A stretch of 64,000 bases of DNA from Actinomycetota bacterium (GTDB lineage: Bacteria > Actinomycetota > Thermoleophilia > Solirubrobacterales > 70-9): the NCBI GenBank assembly GCA_018268675.1, contig JAFDWB010000084.1, positions 1 to 64,000 of the forward strand, read 5' to 3'. This document shows, in pieces, positions 51,667 through 60,815 of this stretch. Position numbers and translations under genes: made by a program. The stretch's first letter is position 1. Every line of letters starts with the position of its first letter. The notes under the pieces are model-generated. The model had not been told where the DNA came from. It was given only the letters and a program-made list of their open reading frames with translations, and searched no databases.

Positions 51667-52957
51667 GGTGATGCCGCTGACCGACGGCGCCGGCGACCAC
51701 GACCGGCTGCTCGACCTGATCGGCGACAGCTCGATCGTGATGATCGGCGAGGCCTCCCACGGTACCCACGAGTTCTATCGCGAGCGCGCCCGCGTCACCC
51801 GCCGGCTGATCGAGGAGAAGGGCTTCCGCGCGGTCGCGGTCGAGGCCGACTGGCCCGACGCCTACCGCGTCAACCGCCACCTGCACGGCGCCACCGAGGA
51901 CGGCGACGCCGAGGAGGCCCTGCGCGGGTTCCGCCGCTTCCCGACCTGGATGTGGCGGAACGCCGAGGTGCTCGACTTCGTCGGCTGGGCGCGCGAGCAC
52001 AACCGCCGCGCCGGGCAGGCGGGGCAGGTCTCCTTCTTCGGCCTCGACCTCTACAGCCTGGCCGGCTCGGTGGCGGCGGTGGTCGACTACCTCGAGGCCG
52101 TCGACCCGGCGGCCGCCTCGCGGGCGCGGCGGCGCTACGGCTGCTTCGAACAGTTCGGCGGCGACCAGGAGTACGGCCGCGCGGTCGCCTTCGGGGTCTC
52201 GGAGTCCTGCCGCCGCGGCGTCGTCGAGCAGCTGGTCGAGCTCTCCCGCGCCGCCGACGGCTACCTGCGCCGCGACGGCATCGCCGCCGAGGACGAGCTG
52301 TTCTACGCCGAGCAGAACGCCCGCGTGGTGGTCGGCGCCGAGGAGTACTACCGGGCGATGTTCGGGGCACCGGCCGAGACCTGGAACCTGCGCGACCGCC
52401 ACATGTCCGACACGCTCGAACGCCTCGGCACCCACCTCGGGCGCCACGGGGACCGATCGAAGATCGTCGTCTGGGAGCACAACTCCCACATCGGCGACGC
52501 GCGGATGACCGAGATGAGCCGCCGCGGCGAGCTGAACCTGGGCCAGCTGACCCGCGAACGCCGTCCCGGCGACACCTTCCTGATCGGCTTCACCACCTAC
52601 ACCGGCACGGTCACCGCCGCCTCCGCCTGGGACGCGCCGGCCGAGCGCAAGGTCGTCCGCCCCGCCCTGCCGGAGAGCTTCGAGGCCCTCTTCCACTCCC
52701 TCGGCGAGCCCCGGTTCCTCCTCGACCTGGCCTCGCCCCCGGCCGCCGAAGAGTTGCTGCGGCCGCGGCTCGAGCGGGCGATCGGGGTGATCTACCGGCC
52801 GGAGACCGAGCGCCAGAGCCACTACTTCCTCGCCCGCCTCGCCGCCCAGTTCGACGCCCTGATCCACATCGACGAGACCCGCGCCGTGGAGCCGCTCGAG
52901 CGCAGCGCCGGCTGGGAGCTGGGCGAACCGCCCGAGACCTATCCGAGCGCGCTCTGA
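51632..52957 (+). CDS. erythromycin esterase-family protein
   Basis: 441 aa, full Ere domain: IGEASHGTHEFYRERARVTRRLIEEKGF (catalytic His/Glu region), VEADWPDAYRVNRHLHG, and VWEHNSHIGDARMTEMS. Ere enzymes open macrolide lactones, but many family members, including those next to phosphoribosyltransferases, have no known substrate. In related genomes the two domains are often fused; here they are separate genes overlapping by 35 bp. Confidence 0.85.
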   Translation: MLWPGQHELLREVMPLTDGAGDHDRLLDLIGDSSIVMIGEASHGTHEFYRERARVTRRLIEEKGFRAVAVEADWPDAYRVNRHLHGATEDGDAEEALRGFRRFPTWMWRNAEVLDFVGWAREHNRRAGQAGQVSFFGLDLYSLAGSVAAVVDYLEAVDPAAASRARRRYGCFEQFGGDQEYGRAVAFGVSESCRRGVVEQLVELSRAADGYLRRDGIAAEDELFYAEQNARVVVGAEEYYRAMFGAPAETWNLRDRHMSDTLERLGTHLGRHGDRSKIVVWEHNSHIGDARMTEMSRRGELNLGQLTRERRPGDTFLIGFTTYTGTVTAASAWDAPAERKVVRPALPESFEALFHSLGEPRFLLDLASPPAAEELLRPRLERAIGVIYRPETERQSHYFLARLAAQFDALIHIDETRAVEPLERSAGWELGEPPETYPSAL

Positions 52958-52958
52958 C

Positions 52959-53498
52959 CTACGGGTCCGCGCCCGTGGCGGCCGGCGCGAGCTCGCGGGC
53001 GATCTGCTCGGCCCACGCCTCGATCTGCTCCCAGTCGCGGTGGTCGCCGAGCCGGCCGCCGAAGAGGTGGAAGAGGCCGCGCGACCAGAACGGCCACTGG
53101 CCCTTCTCGACGACCCCCTGGAAGACGCGGTACTCGCGCGGGCGCAAGGTCGCGCGTAGAGCCTCGATGTCCCGCGGCTCCCTGTGGGTCAGGGCCCCGA
53201 TCAGCGGCTTCGTGTCGCCGAAGGAGCCGACGCTGAACAGCCACAGTGGTCGCGCCGCGAGGGCCTCCGCATGCGCCGACACGAACTGGCCTGCCTCCGG
53301 CGGCCAGCGCTGGTCGTAGACCGGCGCCCCGAGGACGATCGCGTCATAGCCGTCGAGCGTCGCCACCGCGTCGACCCGGCGCGCCTCGGCCGTGATCCCG
53401 CAGTCGACCATGCGCCTGGCGAGGCGGGCGGCGATGCCCGCCGTCGCCCCGTGGCGGCTGGCGTAGACGACGAGCACGGTCATGGCGGAACCGGACAT
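52959..53498 (-). CDS. flavodoxin-domain protein (HemG/protoporphyrinogen oxidase-like)
   Basis: 179 aa from ATG 53498, chosen because GAGGAA lies 4-9 bases upstream; ATG 53483 would give MTVLVVYASRHG at the very start. FMN-binding motifs are VVYASRHGATAGIA, VLGAPVYDQRWPPEA and SVGSFGDTKP. Related proteins oxidise protoporphyrinogen or act in stress redox. It is convergent with the Ere gene, one base apart. Confidence 0.85.
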   Translation of the reverse strand: MSGSAMTVLVVYASRHGATAGIAARLARRMVDCGITAEARRVDAVATLDGYDAIVLGAPVYDQRWPPEAGQFVSAHAEALAARPLWLFSVGSFGDTKPLIGALTHREPRDIEALRATLRPREYRVFQGVVEKGQWPFWSRGLFHLFGGRLGDHRDWEQIEAWAEQIARELAPAATGADP

Positions 53499-53715
53499 GG
53501 ACATTTCCTCGGTGAGCTTCCTCGCATCGTCTCGACGCGCCGGCGGCGCCGCATCGGTAATTCGCCCCTCCGCCCCCTCGGGTCCCTCCGGATGGCAAGC
53601 CGGGCGCCGCGGCCCCGGATCGCCGAGGCTCGGGCCGCCGGGTGCGGTAGTCCCGGCACCAGGGGTGCGGTGATGCGCGGATGCGGCCCCGCCGCGGGCG
53701 TCGCATCCTCTCCGC

Positions 53716-53982
53716 ATGAAGCGGGTCGTGATCGTGGGCGGGGGCACCGGGGGGGACGATGGTCACCCACAAACTGGCCGAGGAGATGGAGAAGCTCGAC
53801 ATCCCGCCGATCCCGAGTTCATCGAGATGATCGCCGAATCGGGTGCGGGCCCCTACGCCTGCAAGGCCTCGGTCGACCTGTTCGGCCTGGCGAAGTACGA
53901 CTTCGTCGAGGAGGTCACCGACGTGATCACGGTCGGCGAGTTCTACGAGCTCGCGGCAGGCGGCCAGATCGTCTTCACGTAG
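53716..53982 (+). pseudogene. decayed SQR/DsrE-type fusion with two frameshifts
   Basis: The frame starts like a sulfide:quinone oxidoreductase (MKRVVIVGGGTGG) and ends like a DsrE-family protein (PEFIEMIAES...YACKASVDLFG...VGEFYELAAGGQIVFT). Between them the sense reading (TMVTHKLAEEMEKLDIPPIP) is in another frame: a G7 run at 53749-53755 has one G too many, and one base is missing at about 53808-53815. The original was probably two neighbouring genes joined by a deletion and then damaged. Confidence 0.6.
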
Positions 53983-53989
53983 GGCCTGC

Positions 53990-54425
53990 GCCCTGGAAGG
54001 GATCGAGGCTCGCCCGCTGTCGCCCGGGGGAGAAGGGACAGGGGGAAGGGTCGCGGGCCGCGTCCCGGAGCGCACCCTCCCTCCAGCTGTTCCTTATGCC
54101 GGTATATCGGCCATAAGGAACAGCTGGACGGGGTCAGGTCGGGGAGAGGCGAGGTCCGTCACGGTTCCTCCCCTCTTCCTCAGACGCTCGGGCCTCGATC
54201 CCGGGCCTCCCGGGCGCTCCTCTCGGTGAGGGACGGTCACGGAAGTTCGACCTCGTGAGGTCCCTGTGGCCGCTCCCCCACGAACCCTCACGTCACCTTG
54301 GCCGGCTCAAGGCCCGGACCCTGCCCCCGCCCCACCCTGGTGGCAGAGACCCCGATCCGCTGTGGATTTCAACGGATGGCGCCGGAGCCCCCTGGCGGCA
54401 GGCTGATCGGCACATCCCACGGCAA
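53990..54425. repeat. composite hairpin-array element, copy R4 (partial)
   Basis: About 430 bases between the DsrE relic and the universal stress protein gene, no gene seen. It contains a stretch similar to the left part of R3 (GGGAAGGGTCGCGGGC), hairpin c (54082-54128), the segment CGGGCCTCGATCCCGGGC also found in R1, and the linker GGTCACGGAAGTTCGACCTC. Hairpins b, d and a complete e are missing. Confidence 0.75.
54082..54128. repeat. hairpin c, copy 2
   Basis: Identical over 47 bases to 22350-22396, including the bulged G and the GTATAT loop, although the flanks have diverged. Confidence 0.9.
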
Positions 54426-54435
54426 GGAGGAGACG

Positions 54436-55455
54436 ATGGAGGGCAAGGAGGAGAAGGAGTGGGAGCCGCGGCACGTGTTGGTCGGCTACGACGGCAGCGA
54501 GGGCGCCGGGGACTCGGTCCGGCTGGTGCGGGCGCTCGTCGGGGGGACCGCCGGGGCGGAGGCGCTGCTGGTCAACGTCCTTCCCTGGGGCGGCGGGCTA
54601 CCGGTCGCCTACCGGCTGGTCGGCTATGACGAGGCACCGGCCTGGAAGAACTTCTTCCGCGCGGCGGAGGAGGAGTTGGCGCCGCTGCGGGTGGCGCACC
54701 GAACCTACGCCGGCGGGTCCCCGGCCAAGGTGCTGAACGACATCGCCGAACACGAGGACATCGACCTGGTGGTCGTCGGCTCACCGCACCGCGGGGCGAT
54801 CGGGCGGACCTTTCTCGGCAGCGTCGCCGAGGGCCTCCTGCACGGCGCCTCGGTCGCGGTCGTCGCCGCGCCGCGCGGCTACCGCGAACGGGTGCACGAC
54901 GGCTTCGCCCGGATCGTCGTCGGCTACGACGGCTCGGCGGAGGCCGAGCTGGCACTGCGGCGCGGAGCGGCGCTCGCAAGCCGCGCGGGGATCGAGCTCC
55001 GGGTCATCTGCGTCAGCACGACGCCGGTGACCTTCGGCCCCTTCGTCGGCCCGCTCCCCCCGGCGGTGCCCGACGCCCGCGAGATCGTCGCCCGCGCGGT
55101 GCGGTCGTTCGACCCGGATGTCGAGGTCGTCGGCAAGGCGCTCGAAGGCAGCACGGCGGTGCGCCCGCTGGCCGAATCCTGTGGGCCCGACGACCTGCTG
55201 ATGGTCGGCTCGCGCAGCTACGGGCCCCTCATGCGGACGCTGCTCGGCTCGGTCTCCTCGGCGCTGATCCACGCCGCCCCGTGCCCGGTCCTCGTCGTCC
55301 CCCGGCCCCACCAGGTGGCCAAGAAGCCGATCGAGGCCACCGGCTCGGCCGCGGCGCGGGCGCCTGAGATGAGCGCCGGACCTCGACCACATCCGGAACT
55401 GCGGTCTCTCCACGATGGCGCCGCGTCCGCGCTGACGAAGGATGGGGCGGCATGA
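54436..55455 (+). CDS. tandem universal stress protein (UspA x2)
   Basis: 339 aa. Two Usp domains: residues about 10-150 (HVLVGYDGSEGAG ... VVVGSPHRGAIGRTFLGSVAEGLLHGASVAVV) and about 155-290 (RIVVGYDGSAEAE ... MVGSRSYGPLMRTLLGSVSSALIHAAPCPVLVV). Both keep the ATP-binding G-2x-G-9x-G(S) pattern. AAGGAGGAG precedes ATG 54436. Its stop overlaps the carbamoyltransferase start (ATGA), placing a stress protein at the head of the agmatine operon. Confidence 0.9.
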   Translation: MEGKEEKEWEPRHVLVGYDGSEGAGDSVRLVRALVGGTAGAEALLVNVLPWGGGLPVAYRLVGYDEAPAWKNFFRAAEEELAPLRVAHRTYAGGSPAKVLNDIAEHEDIDLVVVGSPHRGAIGRTFLGSVAEGLLHGASVAVVAAPRGYRERVHDGFARIVVGYDGSAEAELALRRGAALASRAGIELRVICVSTTPVTFGPFVGPLPPAVPDAREIVARAVRSFDPDVEVVGKALEGSTAVRPLAESCGPDDLLMVGSRSYGPLMRTLLGSVSSALIHAAPCPVLVVPRPHQVAKKPIEATGSAAARAPEMSAGPRPHPELRSLHDGAASALTKDGAA

Positions 55456-56498
55456 AGCACTTCATCGACACCCAGGACTTCTCCCGCGAGGAGCTCGCCG
55501 AGCTGATCGGCCTGATCCTGCTGCTGAAGGAAGCCGACCGCGACCGCGCCCTGCCCGAGCTGCTGCGCCGGCGCTCGCTGGGGATGATCTTCGAGGAGCC
55601 CTCCACCCGCACCCGGGTCTCCTTCGAGGTGGCGATGGCGAAGCTCGGCGGCCACGCGCTCTACCTGAAGCCGGGGGAGATCCATCTCGGCGCGCGGGAG
55701 TCGGTCGCCGACACGGCGCGAGTGCTCTCGCGGATGTGCGACGTGATCGAGGCGCGGACGTTGAGGCACGAGACGGTGCTCGAGCTCGCCGCCGCCGCCG
55801 AGGTGCCGGTGATCAACGGCCTCACCGACTTCAACCACCCGACCCAGGCGGTCTGCGACATCTTCACGATGAGCGAGCACCTGCCCCCGGGCCGCGGCCT
55901 GCACGGCTCCACCGTCGTCTTCGTCGGCGACCGCACCAACGTCTGCAGCTCGACCATGTTCATCGCCACCCAGTTCGGGATGAGCTTCGTCCACGCCGCC
56001 CCGGCCGCCTACCAGGCGCCGGAGGAGTGGCTCGAGATCGCCCGCGCCAACGCGGCCGCGTCGGGCGGCTCGGTCGCGGTCACCGAGGACGTCGAGGACG
56101 CGATCGCGCTCGCCGACTTCGTCTACACCGACCTCTGGTGGTGGGTCGGCCAAGAGGGCGAGATCCCCGAGCGCCGGGCCGCCTTCATGCCGCGCTACCA
56201 GGTCGACGAGGAGCTGATCGGCCGGGCGCCCGCCCACGCGAAGTTCATGCACTGCCTGCCCGCCTCGCGCGGTGTCGAGGTCACCGACGCGGTGATCGAC
56301 GGGCCGCGCTCGATCGTCTTCGACCAGGCCGAGAACCGGCTGCACGCCGAGAAGGGAATCCTCACCTGGCTCACCTACCCGACCCTGACGGCGCCCGCGA
56401 GCCCGGCGGTCGAAGCCGACTACGCGGGGCGCATCCACGACTACCTGGGGCGGGTCGGCTGGGAGGTCGGCGCCGCGCTCGCCGAGGAGGGACGATGA
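55452..56498 (+). CDS. ptcA: putrescine carbamoyltransferase (ornithine carbamoyltransferase family)
   Basis: 348 aa. Carbamoyl-phosphate motifs STRTR (FEEPSTRTRVSFE) and HPTQ, and the HCLP loop (FMHCLPASRGVEVTD). It would phosphorolyse N-carbamoylputrescine to putrescine and carbamoyl phosphate. Putrescine rather than ornithine specificity is inferred from the next two genes (antiporter and agmatine deiminase), the classic agmatine deiminase set. Both ends overlap neighbours. Confidence 0.82.
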   Translation: MKHFIDTQDFSREELAELIGLILLLKEADRDRALPELLRRRSLGMIFEEPSTRTRVSFEVAMAKLGGHALYLKPGEIHLGARESVADTARVLSRMCDVIEARTLRHETVLELAAAAEVPVINGLTDFNHPTQAVCDIFTMSEHLPPGRGLHGSTVVFVGDRTNVCSSTMFIATQFGMSFVHAAPAAYQAPEEWLEIARANAAASGGSVAVTEDVEDAIALADFVYTDLWWWVGQEGEIPERRAAFMPRYQVDEELIGRAPAHAKFMHCLPASRGVEVTDAVIDGPRSIVFDQAENRLHAEKGILTWLTYPTLTAPASPAVEADYAGRIHDYLGRVGWEVGAALAEEGR

Positions 56499-57958
56499 AA
56501 TCGCGACGCAGGGTGATGGGCCTGGTCGACGTGACCCTGTTCACGGTCTCGGCGATCCTCGTCGTCGACCAGCTGACCGCCTCGGCCTCGATCGGCACCG
56601 ACACGCTCGGCTGGTGGGTGCTGGCGATCGTCTTCTTCTTCGTCCCCTACGCGCTGATCACGGCCGAGCTCGCCACCACCTACCCCGAACAGGGAGGCAT
56701 CTACGTCTGGACGAAGCGCGCCTTCGGGCGGCGCTGGGCCGCCCGCAACACCTACTGGTACTGGGTGAACGTGGCGCTCTGGATGCCCTCGGTGTTCCTC
56801 CTCTTCGCCGGCCTCTTCTGCCAGCTCTTCGTCTCCCACTGGACCGACTGGCCGGCGGGCAAGTGGCCGCAGATCGCGATCGCGGTCGCGCTCACCTGGG
56901 CGGTGGTCGGGGTGGGCATCATGCGCCTCGAGGTCGGCAAACGGGTGAACAACCTGGGCGCGATCCTCAAGGTCGCGATCATCTTCTCGCTCGGCGCCGG
57001 CGGCATCGTCTTCGCCCTCCGCCACGGCTCGGCCAACACGATCCACCTCGGCAACCTGCTGCCGTCCTTCAACGTGACCAAGACCTACCTGCCGGTGATC
57101 GTCTACCTGCTGATGGGTTTCGAGCTGGTGTCCTCGATGGCGGGTGAGGTCAAGGACCCACAGCGGCAGATCCCGCGCGCGATCTTCACCTCGGGCGCCT
57201 CGATCGCCTTCCTCTACGTCTTCGCGACGGTCGGGATCCTGCTGGCACTGCCGCTGGGGAAGCTCGAACTGGTCCAGGGCCTGGTCGAAACCTTCCGCGA
57301 AATCTTCGGCCGCACCGGGGTCGGCGAGGTGGTCGTCTACGTGCTCGGGATCGGCGCCCTCTACACCTACTTCACCAATATGACCACCTGGACGATGGGG
57401 GCGAACCGGGCGGCGGCCGAGGCGGCGAGCGAAGGTGAGCTGCCGGAGATCCTCGCGCGCGAGCACCCGGTCCACAAGACGCCGCTCGCCGCCCTCCTGA
57501 TCACCGGCGTCGTCTCCACCGTGGTGCTGGTCGGCACGGCGCTCTTCATCAACACCGAGGACAACCTCTTCTTCGCGATCTTCGCCGCCTCCTCGGTGAT
57601 CTTCCTGCTCCCCTACCTGCTGATGTTCCCGGCGGTGGTGGTGCTGCGCCGCAAGGACCCCGACCGGCCCCGCCCGTTCCGCGTCCCCGGCGGCGAATTC
57701 GGGGCGGTCGCGCTGGCGGTCGTCACCACCGTCGTGATCGCCGCCGCCACCGTCCTCTTCGTCTGGCCGGAGATCCCGAACGCGCCCGCCGAATGGAGCT
57801 ACACCGGGCCGCTGCTGGCGATCGTCGTCGCGACGCTGGCGGTCGGCGAGGTGATCGTCTGGCGGATGGCGCACCCACGCGCGCCGCTGACGGCGCGGCG
57901 CGGCGCCGAGGCCCGCACGGCTCCGACGCGCTCGGCGGCCGGGGAACAGAGCGCGTGA
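56495..57958 (+). CDS. aguD: APC-family amino acid/polyamine antiporter (AguD-like)
   Basis: 487 aa, about 12 helices, with the APC start [21 protein letters not shown] and the conserved helix-6 region [21 protein letters not shown]. In agmatine deiminase operons this gene swaps agmatine for putrescine. ATG overlaps the carbamoyltransferase stop; its stop overlaps the GTG of aguA. The hydrophilic C-terminal tail is Arg/Ala-rich. Confidence 0.85.
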   Translation: MKSRRRVMGLVDVTLFTVSAILVVDQLTASASIGTDTLGWWVLAIVFFFVPYALITAELATTYPEQGGIYVWTKRAFGRRWAARNTYWYWVNVALWMPSVFLLFAGLFCQLFVSHWTDWPAGKWPQIAIAVALTWAVVGVGIMRLEVGKRVNNLGAILKVAIIFSLGAGGIVFALRHGSANTIHLGNLLPSFNVTKTYLPVIVYLLMGFELVSSMAGEVKDPQRQIPRAIFTSGASIAFLYVFATVGILLALPLGKLELVQGLVETFREIFGRTGVGEVVVYVLGIGALYTYFTNMTTWTMGANRAAAEAASEGELPEILAREHPVHKTPLAALLITGVVSTVVLVGTALFINTEDNLFFAIFAASSVIFLLPYLLMFPAVVVLRRKDPDRPRPFRVPGGEFGAVALAVVTTVVIAAATVLFVWPEIPNAPAEWSYTGPLLAIVVATLAVGEVIVWRMAHPRAPLTARRGAEARTAPTRSAAGEQSA

Positions 57959-59052
57959 GCAGGCTTCTGACGACCACCCCCGCGGCGGACGGCTTCCGCA
58001 TGCCGGGGGAGTTCGAGCCCCACTCGGGCTGCTGGCTCGTCTGGCCGGAGCGGCCGGACAACTGGCGCTGGGGCGCGAAGCCGGCGCAGGCCGCCTACAC
58101 CGAGGTCGCGACCGCGATCGCCCGCTCCGAGCCGGTGACCATGGCGGTGTCCGACGTCCAGTTCGAGCACGCGCGGACCGTCCTGCCGCCGGAGGTCCGG
58201 GTGGTCGAGATCTCCACCGACGACGCCTGGATCCGCGACATGGGTCCCACCTTCGTCGTCGACGGGAAGGGCGGGCGGCGCGGCGTCGACTGGCGCTTCA
58301 ACGCCTGGGGCGGCCTGCTGGGCGGCCTCTACTTTCCCTGGGACCGCGACGACCGGGCCGCCGCCAAGGTGCTCGAGGTCGAAGGCGCCGACCGCTACCG
58401 GGCGCCGATCGTGCTCGAGGGCGGCTCGATCCACGTCGACGGCGAGGGCACCGTGATCGCCACCGAAGAGTGCCTCCTCAACCCGAACCGCAACCCTGAG
58501 CTCTCGCGCGAGGAGATCGAGCGCACCCTGCACGAGTACCTCGGCACCGAGAAGATGGTCTGGCTCTCGCGCGGCGTCTTCGACGACGAGACCGACGGCC
58601 ACGTCGACAACCTCGCCTGCTTCGCCGAGCCGGGCAAGGTCCTGCTCACCTGGACCGAGGACGAGGGGGACCCCCAGTACGAGATCTCCGCCGACGCGGC
58701 GCGGCGCCTCGAAGCCGCCACCGATGCCCGCGGCCGCTCCTTCGAGGTCGTCCGCCTGCCCTCCCCCGGCCCGATCGAGATCGCCGCCGACGAGGCCGCC
58801 GGCGTCGACGCCGTCGAGGGCACCTTGCCCCGCCGCCCCGGCGACCGCCTCGCCGCCTCCTACGTCAACTTCTTCCTCGCCACCAACACGATCGTCTTCC
58901 CCCTCCTCGACGAGCGCCACGACGACGAGGCCGCCGAGATCCTCCGCACCACCTTCCCCACCCGCGAGGTGGTCGGCGTCGCCGCGCGCGAGATCCTCCT
59001 CGGCGGCGGCAACATCCACTGCATCACCCAGCAGGTCCCGGGCGAGCGCTGA
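57955..59052 (+). CDS. aguA: agmatine deiminase
   Basis: 365 aa. It shows all agmatine deiminase blocks: [67 protein letters not shown] and the catalytic Cys in [13 protein letters not shown]. It converts agmatine to N-carbamoylputrescine and ammonia. Start is GTG in GTGA with aguD. The usual carbamate kinase (aguC) is not in this window; a gene elsewhere or the carbamoyl phosphate pool may replace it. Confidence 0.93.
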   Translation: MSRLLTTTPAADGFRMPGEFEPHSGCWLVWPERPDNWRWGAKPAQAAYTEVATAIARSEPVTMAVSDVQFEHARTVLPPEVRVVEISTDDAWIRDMGPTFVVDGKGGRRGVDWRFNAWGGLLGGLYFPWDRDDRAAAKVLEVEGADRYRAPIVLEGGSIHVDGEGTVIATEECLLNPNRNPELSREEIERTLHEYLGTEKMVWLSRGVFDDETDGHVDNLACFAEPGKVLLTWTEDEGDPQYEISADAARRLEAATDARGRSFEVVRLPSPGPIEIAADEAAGVDAVEGTLPRRPGDRLAASYVNFFLATNTIVFPLLDERHDDEAAEILRTTFPTREVVGVAAREILLGGGNIHCITQQVPGER

Positions 59053-59073
59053 CGCCGCCCCTTCCTCGGCGCT

Positions 59074-60642
59074 CTAGCCCCGATCGACGAAGCATTCGAC
59101 CTCGGCGACCTGGAGGGCGAGGGGGATGTCGGTGCGGAGGGTCAGGTGCCGGCGGAGCCAGCGGCCTTCGAGGGGGTCGTGCTCGCCGATCTGGCGGAGG
59201 ACGATGCTCGCGCCGGCGTCGGAGGGGTCCTGGCCGGCGGCGAGGCGGGCGTCGGCGCGGTGCATCAGGAGGCTCGGCGGGGCCTTGCACTCGACCACGG
59301 CCGGGACCGGAGAGTCCTCTCCCAGGCCCTGCTCGAAGGCGAGGCGCTCGGCCTCGCGGTGGAAGGTGGCGTCGACGATCGCCCCTTCGCCGTGCCGCAG
59401 GCGGGCCGCGGCCTCGTGACCGAGTTGGCGATAGACCTCCTCGCGGGCCTCCGCGGTGTAGAGGGCCGGGTCGGCGCGGTCGGTCGGCGCGAGGCCGGCG
59501 CCGCGCTTGCGGACGAGGTCGGAGGAGAGGTGCGGACGGCCGCTCACCGCCGCGAGCCGCTCCGCCAGTGTGGTCTTGCCGCTCGCCGCCAGGCCGCAGA
59601 CGACGAGCAGAAACGGACCCCGGGCGCGCCAGGCGAAGCGGTGGCCGAGGTCGAGGAGCGCCCGCGCCTCGTCCTCGCCGCGAGCCCGACCGTCGCCGTC
59701 CCCACCCACCTCCGCGGCGCGCTCGCAGGCGACCATCGATCGCACCCAGGCGCGGTAGGCGGCGAAGAAGAAGACGAGCGCGTCGTCGCCGGGATCGCCG
59801 CCCGCCGCGCGGTAGGTGGCGAGCAGGTCGCGGGCGCATTCGGGACGGCCGAGGCGGACCAGGTCCATGACCAGGAACGCGAGGTCGGCGGCGACGTCGA
59901 TCTCGCGCAGCCGCGGGTCGAACTCGACGCAGTCGTAGACGTAGGGCGGCGCGCCGAGCGGGACGATGGCGTGCTCGGCACGCAGGTCGCCGTGGCCGTC
60001 GCGGATGCGGCCGGCGGCGGCGCGGCGCTCCAGCTCCCCCCGGTGGCCGACCAGGAAGGCATCGGTGAACGCGGCCGCCGCGCGCACCCGGCCCGGGTCG
60101 AGCACCCCGGCGCCGATCTCGCGCAGCGTCGCCAGGCTCTCGATGACCGGCGCGAGCGCGCGCCCCAGCGCTTCGCGGCCGGCGACGACCCGCGCCGCGG
60201 CGTGGAAGTCCGCCAGCAGGCGGCCGATCGCCTCGACGTCGGAGGCGGAGAGGACGCCGGCCGCGTTCAGCGCGTCGAGGCTCCGCTCCTCCTCGACGGC
60301 CTCCATCTCGACCGCGTGGTCGATCGCCGCCGGGTCGCCGTCCCAGGACAGCCCGCAGCCCTCGCCGCGCGGCACGATCGAGACCACGCGACGGTAGAGG
60401 CGAGGGGCGAGCCGGCGGTTGAGCGCCACCTCCGCGGCGCACATCTCCCCCCGTCGCGCCGCCGTGCCATAGTCGAGGAACGGCAGCACGATCGGCTTCT
60501 TCAGCTTGTAGGCGAGCGGCCCGGCGCGGAAGACCCAGGAGATGTGGGTCTCCCGCAGGTCGACCGCGTCGGGGTGGTGGGGGTAGAAGGACGGGTCGAG
60601 CATCGCCTCGACCAGGCCGATGTTGCTTGCGACCCCGCCCAC
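59074..60642 (-). CDS. phosphotransferase-like plus P-loop kinase two-domain protein
   Basis: 522 aa. Residues about 20-330 resemble aminoglycoside-phosphotransferase-like kinases (ETHISWVFRAGPLAYKLKKPI, then RIRDGHGDLRAEHAIV and the metal Asp in VYDCVEFDPRLREID). Residues about 345-510 are a P-loop kinase (VCGLAASGKTTLAERLA, then VDATFHREAERLAF) of the gluconate-kinase/zeta-toxin-like type. This pair is widespread in bacteria; the substrate is unknown. ATG 60603 is an alternative start. Confidence 0.82.
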   Translation of the reverse strand: MGGVASNIGLVEAMLDPSFYPHHPDAVDLRETHISWVFRAGPLAYKLKKPIVLPFLDYGTAARRGEMCAAEVALNRRLAPRLYRRVVSIVPRGEGCGLSWDGDPAAIDHAVEMEAVEEERSLDALNAAGVLSASDVEAIGRLLADFHAAARVVAGREALGRALAPVIESLATLREIGAGVLDPGRVRAAAAFTDAFLVGHRGELERRAAAGRIRDGHGDLRAEHAIVPLGAPPYVYDCVEFDPRLREIDVAADLAFLVMDLVRLGRPECARDLLATYRAAGGDPGDDALVFFFAAYRAWVRSMVACERAAEVGGDGDGRARGEDEARALLDLGHRFAWRARGPFLLVVCGLAASGKTTLAERLAAVSGRPHLSSDLVRKRGAGLAPTDRADPALYTAEAREEVYRQLGHEAAARLRHGEGAIVDATFHREAERLAFEQGLGEDSPVPAVVECKAPPSLLMHRADARLAAGQDPSDAGASIVLRQIGEHDPLEGRWLRRHLTLRTDIPLALQVAEVECFVDRG

Positions 60643-60815
60643 GGGAGACCTCAGGCGAACGATGCGAGTCGGTCTGCCATGCGGTCATCCTCGACCGGGC
60701 CGGGGAACGCCGCATCGGCAACAACCCACCGCAACGGTGCGGCGTCGCCCGGATGGCCGTCCGCGGGACTCTCCTAGCTTTCCGGTATGGATGCCGGAGG
60801 ATCGGGCTGAGGGCC

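Noticed and set aside
22205-54425. CRISPR array in the repeat-rich gaps
   Set aside because: Repeats are palindromic, few, of different kinds and irregularly spaced; there are no regular spacers and no cas genes.
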